Counted from the stretch's first letter, positions 7,634 to 16,538 are shown. The stretch is 64,000 nucleotides of DNA from Candidatus Limosilactobacillus intestinigallinarum (GCA_019117285.1 DXAA01000001.1:62001-126000), one strand, 5' to 3'. Notes: generated from the sequence alone by a model not told the origin. Program-made: numbers and translations.

Positions 7634-8788
7634 TCAATTATGATCCCGCTGGTGGCCGGCCTGGTGCTTCTTGATCACCGCCTTATGATGATCAGTAACA
7701 ATCCAGCCACGACCGCTATTCTTTACACTATACAACATTTTATCTGCTCGCTTCAAGGTGTCATTTAGCTGTTCACCATTCAAATGATTAGTCAAACTGG
7801 CGGAGAAACTGATCGAAACGGAAATCCCTTCCTTGGTGGTGATTGGCTGACTGGTCAGTTCTTCCTCAATTGCCTGAAGGATGTTATAGGCCTCCCTGAT
7901 TGCGTGATTTGAGACGACAATGGAGAATTCCTCGCCGCCAAAGCGGTAGACATAGCCATGACCGGGAAAGGCGGCGTGGATGCGCTCGCGAAGCACCGTG
8001 GAGAAGTAGTTCAGGACCTCGTTCCCCACAAAATGTCCGTACGTATCGTTGATCTTCTTGAAGTGGTCAATGTCAAGGCCCCCGATCACGATGTTATGAA
8101 TGTCCCGGTTCTTGGTCAGGGACTTGATCTCCTGGCTGAGGGCCCGGTAGTTGAGTAGCCCCGTCAGATCGTCCCGTTCACTCTCGCGTTGCAGGAGCTT
8201 GATCCGTTGGTTGTTCTTGACCTCGCTTTTGTAGCGTTGCCCTTCAAAGATTAGGATGAGGAGCAGGCCAAGCGTGGACGCGGCAACGTTGGCAATCGTT
8301 AATCGATCACTGATCCCCAATGAAATCAGTTCAACGAGCCCCAGGCTAGCAATCGCCATGGTATAGCGGACACGGAGGGAGAAGTGCTGCCAAATGGTCA
8401 GTACTGCACAGATGGCCAAGAAGAGGGCTGATTCGAGGAACCACACCCACCAGGTACTGAACCGCTCAACCCCAAACAGGGCTTCGATGGCGTTGGCAAA
8501 CAGGGGGGTCAGGGCCAGCAGCAACCACCAGATCCGGTTTTGGTGGTTACGAAACAGCATGGTAAAGGGGACCACCATCATAAAGGCCACCTCGTTGATG
8601 TTGATCAAGGAGAGCTGAAGCAGGCAGTATTCCTGGATAAAATAGGTGACAGTGATGACCAGGTTCAAACCAATCTGGTGACGACTATGGGCGGTCTCGC
8701 GGTAGTCCTCAAAATAGATCTGGCCGATGATCATCGCGACAACAATTATTGGTAAATAGACAACAGCGTCAAAAATTTTGGCTGCCAA
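7634..8788 (-). CDS. Membrane-bound GGDEF diguanylate cyclase
   Basis: This 384-residue protein probably makes c-di-GMP from two GTP. The first half has about six hydrophobic segments (residues ~8-175). The C-terminal cyclase domain has DDLTGLLNYRA, DIDHFKKINDTYGH and the active-site loop FGGEEF, which is catalytically intact. No RxxD inhibitory site is obvious just before GGEEF. Start TTG 8788 follows AGGTGA. It is transcribed away from the polysaccharide genes at 9 kb, and the EAL gene follows. Confidence 0.92.
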   Translation of the reverse strand: MAAKIFDAVVYLPIIVVAMIIGQIYFEDYRETAHSRHQIGLNLVITVTYFIQEYCLLQLSLININEVAFMMVVPFTMLFRNHQNRIWWLLLALTPLFANAIEALFGVERFSTWWVWFLESALFLAICAVLTIWQHFSLRVRYTMAIASLGLVELISLGISDRLTIANVAASTLGLLLILIFEGQRYKSEVKNNQRIKLLQRESERDDLTGLLNYRALSQEIKSLTKNRDIHNIVIGGLDIDHFKKINDTYGHFVGNEVLNYFSTVLRERIHAAFPGHGYVYRFGGEEFSIVVSNHAIREAYNILQAIEEELTSQPITTKEGISVSISFSASLTNHLNGEQLNDTLKRADKMLYSVKNSGRGWIVTDHHKAVIKKHQAGHQRDHN

Positions 8789-8888
8789 AGTAACTTCACC
8801 TTTTCATCAATATTTTTGAAATAGCTTACAAATTTTACAGCGATTATGAAATTAAATCCAGTTACGACCGGAAAAAATGCCAAAATTT

Positions 8889-8902
8889 TCAATAATTATT
8901 GA
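8889..8902. promoter_or_regulatory. 14-bp palindrome in the divergent GGDEF / polysaccharide promoter region
   Basis: TCAATAATTATTGA is a perfect palindrome in the 227-bp region between the divergently transcribed GGDEF gene and the polysaccharide operon. It lies about 40 bp upstream of the operon's -10 box. It could be an operator for both directions. No regulator gene is nearby. Confidence 0.35.
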
Positions 8903-8937
8903 TAGGATAAAACAAGCAAAACGTCGTACGCATTGTG

Positions 8938-8946
8938 TGCTATACT
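8938..8946 (+). promoter_or_regulatory. Extended -10 promoter of the polysaccharide operon
   Basis: TGC-TATACT forms an extended -10 element with no convincing -35. An AAGGAG follows at 8968-8973, but no ATG, GTG or TTG lies at the right distance after it in the frame of the next gene. Confidence 0.5.
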
Positions 8947-9015
8947 TTACCCTTGGAATTTTATAATAAGGAGTATCTTAATCGACTCACGAGGGCCGGT
9001 TATCCAATAATTGCC

Positions 9016-9513
9016 ATGGATGTCAAAAATGATAAAAACTATCGTGACCATTACTTTGAACGTGGCCACTGGAGAACCAAAATTTGGCAAACGATTGTAA
9101 TGCTGCTCAGCTGGGTTGTCCTGGTGATACCGATTACGATTACCGTGGCGACGTACCTGGCCTACCGGACGCGGGGCCGCCATGGTCACTTCTTCTGGCA
9201 TTATGCCGAGGGCTTCCAGGAGCTGAACTTCTTGATGATCTTCCTGACCTTTGCCCTGGGGGTCATCGCGGTCTTTTGCTTCGCCATGGGTTACATTCAA
9301 TTGCAGCGGTCGCGCGGCCTGGTGGCGAAGTGGCCGATGTTTGATATGGCGAAGAACCGGTGGGAGCGGCACCGGGCCGAGCAGTTCATGACGGCCCGCT
9401 TTGGTGATGAGGTCTTCCGCCAGAGCCGGCGGAATTACACGGTCAAGCCGGAACAGAACCTGAAGAAGAACCAGCTGAAACAGGTTGTTAATGGTGAGGA
9501 GGATGAAGAGTAA
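9016..9513 (+). CDS. Two-TM membrane protein, PgaD-like position in c-di-GMP polysaccharide operon
   Basis: The 165-residue protein has two hydrophobic helices (about residues 22-45 and 70-95) and a charged, acidic C-terminal tail. It immediately precedes the GT2 synthase with a 1-base overlap (stop/start at 9513). In poly-GlcNAc systems PgaD is a small two-TM partner of the synthase PgaC that senses c-di-GMP. Size, topology and position suggest a similar role, but I see no diagnostic sequence similarity. ATG 9016 has no SD; the frame is open upstream to 8911. Confidence 0.7.
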   Translation: MDVKNDKNYRDHYFERGHWRTKIWQTIVMLLSWVVLVIPITITVATYLAYRTRGRHGHFFWHYAEGFQELNFLMIFLTFALGVIAVFCFAMGYIQLQRSRGLVAKWPMFDMAKNRWERHRAEQFMTARFGDEVFRQSRRNYTVKPEQNLKKNQLKQVVNGEEDEE

Positions 9514-10838
9514 TGGTTTCCAACATTATGAGTGAGGCCTTCCAAACCACGTCGCCGTGGATGACCTTCCTGCTCGTCATAAACCTGATCCTGTGCCTCT
9601 ACCCGATCCTTGGGGCGATGTTTTGGTTCTTCGGGGCCCTCTCGTACATGGTCTTTCGTCACAACGAGGAACTGACGCCGACCGATAACCAACTGACTAC
9701 GGAGCCACTAGTCACGATCATGATCCCGGCCCACAATGAGGAGGTCGTCATCCGGGGGACCCTGGAGTACCTCCTGAATGAGCTGACCTACCACAATTAC
9801 GAAATCCTGGTGATGGATGACGGCAGCACCGATGCCACCCCGCAGATCATCCACGAGCTCCAGAAAAGTTATCCCCGTCTGCGAACTATCCGGATCGAAG
9901 AGAACCAGGGGAAGGCCCACGCCTTTAACATTGGGATCTTCTTCGCCAAGGGTGAGTACATCCTGAGCAATGACGCGGATACCATCCCAGAGAAGGATGC
10001 GCTGACGAAGTACATGCGGTACTTCACGAGCCCGGAAGGCATCAACTACGCTGCCATTACGGCCAACATGGATGTCTATAACCGTTCTACCCTCTGGGGA
10101 AAGTCCCAGACCGTTGAGTTTTCAAGTATTGTCGGGATCATCAAGCGTAGTCAGACAGCCCTCAACAACACCATGTATGCCTATAGTGGGGCCAACACCA
10201 TGTACCGGCGCGACTTCCTGATCAATGTCGGCGGTTTTCGCCAGGATCGGGCTACGGAGGATATCAGCATCGCCTGGGACCATACATTCATGAATGTGAC
10301 CCCGAAGTTTGCGCCCGACATCGTCTTCCACATGAACGTTCCCGAATCATTTAAGGACCTCTATAAGCAGCGAAAGCGCTGGGCCCAGGGGGGAACCGAG
10401 GTCTGGCTGACCAACTTTACCAAGGTGTTGCGTCATCCCTGGCGGTACCGTTTCATTATCCCGATGCTCACCGATACAACCATGTCAATCATCTGGTCGT
10501 TCTTCTTCTGGATCACGAGTATTATTTTCGTCTTGCTGATGATTCACTTTGCCCTGGTCGGCAACGATGAGCGTATCTGGCATGGCATCGTGATGAGCAT
10601 GATCTTCATCACCTTCCAGCTGGTGGCGGGACTGTTCCAGGTCCTGGCAGCACTGATCCTCGACTTTGACGGTGCCAAGCTGCGGTACCTGATGTTCTCC
10701 CCGATCTACCTCCTCTTCACCTGGATCGTCAACCCGCTGACGATCGTCACCACCTTCGTCCAGGCGGTTAAGGCCGTGGCGGGTTACGGCAGTGGTAAGT
10801 GGGTCAGCCCTGAAAGGAAGGCCGGTAGCAATGACTGA
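9513..10838 (+). CDS. Processive GT2 glycosyltransferase (PgaC/BcsA-like polysaccharide synthase)
   Basis: The 441-residue membrane synthase probably polymerises and exports a polysaccharide from a UDP-sugar. It has an N-terminal TM pair, then MIPAHNEE, VMDDGSTD (first Asp motif), DAD in LSNDADTIP, TED in RATEDISIAWD, and QRKRW (QxxRW processive motif). Three or more C-terminal TM helices follow, from about residue 310. The motif set is that of cellulose, hyaluronan and poly-GlcNAc synthases. The product cannot be told from sequence. It is in an operon with the PgaD-like protein and an EAL-like protein, which implies c-di-GMP control. Confidence 0.93.
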   Translation: MVSNIMSEAFQTTSPWMTFLLVINLILCLYPILGAMFWFFGALSYMVFRHNEELTPTDNQLTTEPLVTIMIPAHNEEVVIRGTLEYLLNELTYHNYEILVMDDGSTDATPQIIHELQKSYPRLRTIRIEENQGKAHAFNIGIFFAKGEYILSNDADTIPEKDALTKYMRYFTSPEGINYAAITANMDVYNRSTLWGKSQTVEFSSIVGIIKRSQTALNNTMYAYSGANTMYRRDFLINVGGFRQDRATEDISIAWDHTFMNVTPKFAPDIVFHMNVPESFKDLYKQRKRWAQGGTEVWLTNFTKVLRHPWRYRFIIPMLTDTTMSIIWSFFFWITSIIFVLLMIHFALVGNDERIWHGIVMSMIFITFQLVAGLFQVLAALILDFDGAKLRYLMFSPIYLLFTWIVNPLTIVTTFVQAVKAVAGYGSGKWVSPERKAGSND

Positions 10839-11643
10839 GTTGAAAATTTTTCTCTGGTGGGTCTTCGTGACCTTCACCGCTATCTGCCTGGCCTTCTGTA
10901 TTGAAGCGCGCATTCGTTACCGGACCAAGCGGGGAATTGACGATGACCGCGGCTTTGATCGCCACTACGAGTACTTCGGTCAGCCAATCTATGACCAGGC
11001 GGGGAAGGTCTATGGTTACGAATTACTGCTGCGGGCGTTTGACCCCCAGCAGAAGCGTTGGTACCTGCCTAAGGATGTCGTTGACTTTCCCCTGAGCAGG
11101 ATGGTTCACGCGGTCAGTGAGATTGACCCTTACATCACGCCGACGATCAGGGTGCTGGCCCTGAACATGACTGTTAACCAGATCAATGATTTCCGGGCAG
11201 AATACTTCTTCAAGTGGGCCCGGGGGATGATCGGCGATCGCCAGCTATCGGTAGAACTGAATGCGGTTGACGTCTGCCGGGCACGCTTTTTTCAGCGGCG
11301 GCGGATGCGGGCCGTCCTAAGGCAACTTGACCATGCGCACATCAAGGTGACGATTGAGAATGTCAACTCGACGAAGCGGATGTTTAAGCGTCTGAAGAGC
11401 TTCCTACCGGTCGTCGACTACCTTAAGTTTGATGTTTCGACATTTAATAAATCTGCCGACCACTGGATTGACATCACGCTTGCCCAGTGGCAGCGACGAG
11501 CGCAGGACTACGAGGTGGTACCGATGGTCGGCAAGGTTGAGGACCCCGCGCAGGTCCAACTGGCCGATCAGTTGGGGATCGACCTTCGCCAGGGTTACGT
11601 GTATGGCCGCCCGGACCGGGTCCGGACCGAAGAAAGTGAATAA
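10831..11643 (+). CDS. Membrane-anchored degenerate EAL protein, candidate c-di-GMP receptor
   Basis: The 270-residue protein has one N-terminal TM helix (about residues 4-24) and a cytoplasmic EAL-like domain. It keeps YGYELLLR, the Asn in ALNMT, Glu in SVELNA, Lys/Asp in YLKFD and QGYVYGRP. The paired Asp motif is changed to ENVNS, and EGVE to GKVED. Phosphodiesterase activity is therefore unlikely, while binding may persist. ATG 10831 is preceded by AAGGAAG and overlaps the GT2 gene by 8 bp. I infer that it reports c-di-GMP to the synthase. Confidence 0.85.
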   Translation: MTELKIFLWWVFVTFTAICLAFCIEARIRYRTKRGIDDDRGFDRHYEYFGQPIYDQAGKVYGYELLLRAFDPQQKRWYLPKDVVDFPLSRMVHAVSEIDPYITPTIRVLALNMTVNQINDFRAEYFFKWARGMIGDRQLSVELNAVDVCRARFFQRRRMRAVLRQLDHAHIKVTIENVNSTKRMFKRLKSFLPVVDYLKFDVSTFNKSADHWIDITLAQWQRRAQDYEVVPMVGKVEDPAQVQLADQLGIDLRQGYVYGRPDRVRTEESE

Positions 11644-11653
11644 TCTAATGAAC

Positions 11654-11698
11654 AAGAGGATGAGTTAGGCCGCTAGCCGGACTCATCCTCTTAATTTT
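11654..11698 (+). terminator. Terminator of the polysaccharide operon
   Basis: A 12-bp perfect stem, AAGAGGATGAGT with ACTCATCCTCTT, has an inner GGC/GCC pair in the loop and is followed by AATTTTG. Confidence 0.8.
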
Positions 11699-11763
11699 GT
11701 TACCAAGCATGACTTTTATCATATTTAACGCTTTTTTACCTATTGGCTGCTAAGTGAATGTTC

Positions 11764-11769
11764 TATAAT
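11764..11769 (+). promoter_or_regulatory. -10 box of the polyphosphate operon
   Basis: A perfect TATAAT lies 42 bp before the ppx-like start. A weak -35 (TTGGCT) lies about 15 bp upstream. Confidence 0.5.
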
Positions 11770-11810
11770 TATTAATGAGTAAAGAATTATGAAGAAGAGG
11801 AGTGGTTAGT

Positions 11811-13322
11811 GTGAAGAATTCATTGACTGCAGTGATCTATTTGGAGCCTGACCAAGTTAGTCTGCGAATAATTGAGCTGCCAAAGGGCCGGGTGATCAAC
11901 GATGTTCACTCCGGAGCGCTGGCACTTGGCGACGGTAAGATTGCCAACTATGCCCAGAACATGGCGGCCATCGTCAACAACCTGGACGGTTTCAAGCAGC
12001 AGCTGAAGGACTACCAGGTTACGGATGTGCACTTCTACGGGGCAATCGAGGACCTGGCACCGATCGATGCCCGCTACGTTGCCGACCAACTCGAGGTCCG
12101 CACCGGGCTCAAGATTCAATGGTTGAACAACAACCAACTGATGGCCAAGACGATGGGCTGTGTTGTCAACCACCTGGCGGAATTCAAGGCGTTAAGCAAG
12201 CACTGCCTGTACCTGCTGACGCTGGGCCTGGACTCGATGACCCTGGCCTTCTTCCACCATGGCAATTTCGAGAAGCAGTGGGAGATTGACCTCGGTGGGG
12301 CCAAAATCAGCCGGCTGGTCCAACGGTTGCGGCAGACGACGACCAACCCGCAGGAGATCATCCAGGACTATATCTCGAGTAAGTTGGAGTACATCTCACC
12401 CGAACTGAAACGCAAGAAACGGACCGTCCTGCTCATCCAGAACGCCCCCGTTTTGAGTAGCCACTACATCAAGGAGGGTGAGCACCTGGCGGCGATTCCT
12501 CAGGAGCCGCTCAAGCAGGCCAACCAGGAACTAGGCGTCAATATCGATGCCCAGTATCCATGGTCGCAAAATATTGCCACCGAGCAGGAACACCGCCTGA
12601 TCGTCCCTAACTACCTGGTGATTGCCCGGACTGCCTACCTGGTTCATCCATTGAGCATCTATGTGACTGACATTTCGATGATGGATGGCCTGGTCAACGG
12701 CTTTGCGGATAGTCGGGCCCAAAGCCAGATCAATACAATGATCCGGACGTCCGCCGATGACCTGGCCCAGCGTTACGGGGTTGATGCGGCCCACAAGGAC
12801 TTTGTGACCAAGTTTGCCCTCCAGTTCTTCGACCAGTTACGGCCGATTCACCGGCTGGACAACCATGCCCGCCTCCTGTTGGAAATCGCCAGCAAGGTCG
12901 ACGACATTGGGAACTTTATCAACCAGGAGAGTCACTACCGGCACTCGGCCTACATCCTGAAGTCCAACCCGTTGATCGGGCTCTCTGACGATGACAATCA
13001 GATCATCGCCGAGGTGGCCCGTTACCACAGCGCCGAGAGCCCGACGGCGGCCCAGGAACACTACCGGCGGATGGACGATGACATTCAGCTGGTTGTGGCC
13101 AAGCTGGCGGCGATCCTCCGGCTGGTCGACTCCCTGGATGACTCGCGCCAGCAGAAGATTTCGGCGATCAAGCTCAAATTGACCAATGATAACCTCCTGA
13201 AGATCAAGGCCACCGCCAACGATGACCTGGTCCTGGAGAAGTGGTCATTTAGTAAGAAGTCACAGCTGTTTAACGACGTATTCGGCATCAAGCCGGTATT
13301 GATTGAAAGGGGCGGACACTAA
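11811..13322 (+). CDS. Ppx/GppA-like protein with HD domain, catalytic ASKHA motifs degenerate
   Basis: The 503-residue protein aligns in layout with exopolyphosphatases: two ASKHA subdomains and a C-terminal HD-like domain (LDNHARLLLEIASKVDDIG, then HYRHSAYIL). The first phosphate loop reads IYLEPDQVSLRI where active enzymes have IDLGSNSxRL, and the second reads TLGLDSMTLA where they have the GG-S/T-xE motif. The HD signature has Asp for the first His. It is probably a non-catalytic polyphosphate-binding or regulatory protein. GTG 11811 follows AAGAGGAG. It is the first gene of the operon with ppk and an intact ppx. Confidence 0.85.
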   Translation: MKNSLTAVIYLEPDQVSLRIIELPKGRVINDVHSGALALGDGKIANYAQNMAAIVNNLDGFKQQLKDYQVTDVHFYGAIEDLAPIDARYVADQLEVRTGLKIQWLNNNQLMAKTMGCVVNHLAEFKALSKHCLYLLTLGLDSMTLAFFHHGNFEKQWEIDLGGAKISRLVQRLRQTTTNPQEIIQDYISSKLEYISPELKRKKRTVLLIQNAPVLSSHYIKEGEHLAAIPQEPLKQANQELGVNIDAQYPWSQNIATEQEHRLIVPNYLVIARTAYLVHPLSIYVTDISMMDGLVNGFADSRAQSQINTMIRTSADDLAQRYGVDAAHKDFVTKFALQFFDQLRPIHRLDNHARLLLEIASKVDDIGNFINQESHYRHSAYILKSNPLIGLSDDDNQIIAEVARYHSAESPTAAQEHYRRMDDDIQLVVAKLAAILRLVDSLDDSRQQKISAIKLKLTNDNLLKIKATANDDLVLEKWSFSKKSQLFNDVFGIKPVLIERGGH

Positions 13323-13324
13323 TT

Positions 13325-15580
13325 ATGTATAAGGATTTCTATAAACCAGAGAATTATGTGAACCGGGAACTCAGCTGGATTGATTTCAACGGCCGGGTCC
13401 TCGGTGAAGCGACGGACATGAACAACCCGTTGCTGGAGCGGGCCAACTTCCTGGGGATTACCCAGAGTAACGTCGACGAGTTCTTCATGGTCCGGGTGGC
13501 CTCACTGCACAAGTTGGCGGCGGCTAACGTCACCACGACGGATGCGTCGGGCCTGACCCCCCAAGAACAGCTGGACGCGGTCAACGAGAAGGAACACCGG
13601 ATGGTTGAGGAACGTTACACGGTCTATAACCAACAGATCATCCCCCAGCTGGCGGAGCAGGGGATCAGGATCCTCCACATCAAGGACCTTGACGATAAGC
13701 AGTATGAGTTTATCCGGCGCTACTTCAACGACGAGCTGATGCCGGTCCTGACCCCAATGGCCGACGACAGTTCCCGGCCTTTCCCGTTCATCTCTAACAA
13801 CTCGCTGAACATTGCGGTTCAACTGCGACGGGACCCCACCCAGCGGGCCATGTCGATGAAGACCAAGGAGATCCTGGAGGGGGACCAGGAGGTGGAACGG
13901 CACCAGAACGAACCCCATGACGATTCCAAGGAGGCCGACATTAAGTTTGCCACGGTCCGGGTCCCGGAGATCTACAAGCGCCTGGTCCGGCTCCCTGGCG
14001 AGAACAACTTCATCCTGATCGATGAACTGATCAAGGAGTTTCTGTCCCTGCTCTTCCCTGGCTATCAGATCATCGAGACGGCCACCTACCGGGTCATGCG
14101 GGATATGGACCTCGACGTGGCCGAGGAGGATACCTCCGACCTGCTCCGGGCGGTCAAGCACCAGCTGCGGGAGCGTGAACACGGCCAGGTCATGCGGCTA
14201 GAAGTGGAGCATGATATCGACCCCTGGCTAGAGAACCAACTGATCGACAACCTCCACGTCAACGAACGGTCCCTTTACCGGGTCGATGGGCCGGTCGACC
14301 TGACCTTCCTGAAGAAGCTTTCGGGAATGGTCGACGGGCACGACGACCTGCGTTACAAGCCGTTTAAGTCCTACCTCAACCCGAAGCTGGACATGGACCA
14401 CAACATCTTCCAGTCGATCCGGGAGAAGGACTACCTGGTCCAGCACCCGTACGATAACTTCGACGCCGTGGTCAACTTCATTCACCAGGCGGCCGTCGAT
14501 CCCGAGGTCCTGGCGATCAAGATGACCCTCTACCGGGTTTCCGGAAACTCGCCGATCATCAAGTACCTGGGGATGGCCGCCCAGCGGGGCAAGCAGGTTA
14601 CCGTCCTGGTTGAGGTCAAGGCCCGCTTCGATGAGCAGAACAACGTCCGGTGGGCCCAACGGCTGGAACGGATGGGCTGCCACGTCATCTACGGTCTGGT
14701 TGGATTAAAGACCCACTGTAAGGTGGCCCTAGTCATCCGGCGGGATGAGGACGGCCTGCGGCGCTACATGCACCTGGGCACCGGGAACTACAACGACGTC
14801 ACGGCCCACTTCTACACCGACATGGGCCTCTTCACCTGTGACCACGAGCTGGGGATTGACATGACCAACCTCTTCAACATGCTGTCCGGGTTCGCCCGGC
14901 CACCGTACTTCCACCAGCTCCGCGTCTCCCCAGACGGGATTCGGGAATTCATCAACAAAAAGATTGATGAACAGATCGCCGTGGCCAAGAATGGTGGCCC
15001 GGCCCTGATCCGGATGAAGATGAACTCCCTGTCCGATAAGCAGATCATCGCCCGCCTGTACGACGCGGCGGCTAACGGGGTCAAGATTCAGCTGATCGTC
15101 CGGGGGATTACCTGCCTGCGTAACGACCTACCGGAACTTCACGATAACATCGAGGTTCACTCGATCGTCGGCCGCTTCCTGGAACACTCCCGGATCTACT
15201 ACTTCAAGAGCAACGGGAATGAGGAGATCTACCTGGCCAGTGCCGACATGATGACCCGGAACCTTAACCGGCGGGTTGAGGAACTCTACCCGGTCAAGCA
15301 GGCCGACACCAAGGCCCGGGCCATCCAGATCTTCAACATCATGTGGAAGGATAACACCAAGGCCCGGGTCCTAGAGGGCGACCACTACGAGCGGATCGAC
15401 CGTGGGGACGCGGCCCCGTTCAACGCCCAGGAGTACTTTGTCGAAGAGGCGGAGAAATTGAATCGGCAGGAACGGCACCAGCACAAGAGCCAGCGCCACC
15501 TGTCCTCGGTCTTCGAGACCCTGTCCAAGCACGTGCCGTCCCTGCACCTCAACGATGAAAAAGGTGATTCCCATGAATAA
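13325..15580 (+). CDS. ppk1: Polyphosphate kinase 1
   Basis: PPK1 reversibly polymerises the gamma-phosphate of ATP into polyphosphate. The 751-residue protein begins with the N-terminal domain segment YVNRELSWIDFNGRVL. It contains the phospholipase-D-like histidine regions LKTHCKVALVIR (autophosphorylation His) and RRYMHLGTGNYND. An acidic insertion lies around residues 180-215. It is 2 bp after the Ppx-like gene and overlaps the next ppx by 8 bp, so synthesis and degradation are encoded together. Confidence 0.96.
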   Translation: MYKDFYKPENYVNRELSWIDFNGRVLGEATDMNNPLLERANFLGITQSNVDEFFMVRVASLHKLAAANVTTTDASGLTPQEQLDAVNEKEHRMVEERYTVYNQQIIPQLAEQGIRILHIKDLDDKQYEFIRRYFNDELMPVLTPMADDSSRPFPFISNNSLNIAVQLRRDPTQRAMSMKTKEILEGDQEVERHQNEPHDDSKEADIKFATVRVPEIYKRLVRLPGENNFILIDELIKEFLSLLFPGYQIIETATYRVMRDMDLDVAEEDTSDLLRAVKHQLREREHGQVMRLEVEHDIDPWLENQLIDNLHVNERSLYRVDGPVDLTFLKKLSGMVDGHDDLRYKPFKSYLNPKLDMDHNIFQSIREKDYLVQHPYDNFDAVVNFIHQAAVDPEVLAIKMTLYRVSGNSPIIKYLGMAAQRGKQVTVLVEVKARFDEQNNVRWAQRLERMGCHVIYGLVGLKTHCKVALVIRRDEDGLRRYMHLGTGNYNDVTAHFYTDMGLFTCDHELGIDMTNLFNMLSGFARPPYFHQLRVSPDGIREFINKKIDEQIAVAKNGGPALIRMKMNSLSDKQIIARLYDAAANGVKIQLIVRGITCLRNDLPELHDNIEVHSIVGRFLEHSRIYYFKSNGNEEIYLASADMMTRNLNRRVEELYPVKQADTKARAIQIFNIMWKDNTKARVLEGDHYERIDRGDAAPFNAQEYFVEEAEKLNRQERHQHKSQRHLSSVFETLSKHVPSLHLNDEKGDSHE

Positions 15581-16538
15581 GTACCTAGTGGTAATTGACC
15601 TGGGTTCCAACTCAATCCGGCTCAAGATCAGCGAGCTCCAACCGGACGGGCAGACGGTGACCAAGCACTACGAGAAACGTTACGTCCGCCTGTCGTCTGG
15701 GATGGGTCCAGAGAAGGTCCTGAAGGAGGAGCCGATGCAGCGGACCCTTGCCGCCCTGCGTGAGTTTCGCCAGATCAGTGACCAGTATCCGGACAAGAAG
15801 GTCGTGGCGGTGGCTACGGCCGCGGTCCGGCAGGCCAAGAACCAGCAGGACTTTCTCCAGCGGGCCAAGGCGGCGAGTGGCTTTGATATCCAGGTGATCT
15901 CCGGTGAGCAGGAGGCCTACCTGGACTATGTCGGGGTCACCAGCACCCTGCCACTGCAGCGGGGGATCATCATCGATACCGGGGGTGCCAGCATGGAATT
16001 GATCGCCGTCGATGATGGGGCGGCCGAAGAGACGGTCAGCATCCCCTTCGGCTCGGTGACCCTCTCCCAGCGCTACCACCTGGGGGACCAGGTCAACGCC
16101 GCGGACCTGTTTGACGCCATGGTGGAGGTCGACGAGGTCCTCTCCCACCAGCGCTGGCTGAACCGCTTCCGGCGGACCAAGATCATTGCCCTGGGGGGGA
16201 GCAACCGGGCCCTGGCCAAGATTTACCGCTGGCGCAACGCGGTCGACGGCAAGGCGGCCCCAGTTCAGGGGTTGACCCTGCGTTCGGAAACCGCCTTTGC
16301 GATCATGCACCAGCTCCTTGAGGCCGACCGGGCAACCCGGGCCAGCATCCGGGGGGTCATGAAGGAACGGGCCGACGTGGTGATCGGCGGTCTGCTACCC
16401 CTGCTGGCCCTGATGCGGCAGCTGGCCATCGACGAGGTCAGTTTCAGCAACAGTGGTCTGCGGGAAGGGGTCCTGGTCAAGTACCTCGAACACGCGATGG
16501 ACCTGCCCGATCTGGCTCCCGATAAGGGCCATAAATGA
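15573..16538 (+). CDS. ppx: Exopolyphosphatase / GppA family phosphatase
   Basis: The 321-residue two-domain Ppx removes terminal phosphate from polyphosphate. It keeps IDLGSNSIRLKI near residue 8, the catalytic Glu in ISGEQEAYLDY near residue 115, and IIDTGGASMELI near residue 138. It has no C-terminal HD domain, unlike the paralogue at 11.8 kb. ATG 15573 is preceded by AAAAGGTG inside the ppk 3' end and was preferred over an in-frame upstream ATG. Confidence 0.93.
   Translation: MNKYLVVIDLGSNSIRLKISELQPDGQTVTKHYEKRYVRLSSGMGPEKVLKEEPMQRTLAALREFRQISDQYPDKKVVAVATAAVRQAKNQQDFLQRAKAASGFDIQVISGEQEAYLDYVGVTSTLPLQRGIIIDTGGASMELIAVDDGAAEETVSIPFGSVTLSQRYHLGDQVNAADLFDAMVEVDEVLSHQRWLNRFRRTKIIALGGSNRALAKIYRWRNAVDGKAAPVQGLTLRSETAFAIMHQLLEADRATRASIRGVMKERADVVIGGLLPLLALMRQLAIDEVSFSNSGLREGVLVKYLEHAMDLPDLAPDKGHK

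Noticed and set aside
8935-9015. GTG 8935 as start of the two-TM protein
   Set aside because: The codon lies just before and within the extended -10 promoter, upstream of any plausible transcription start.
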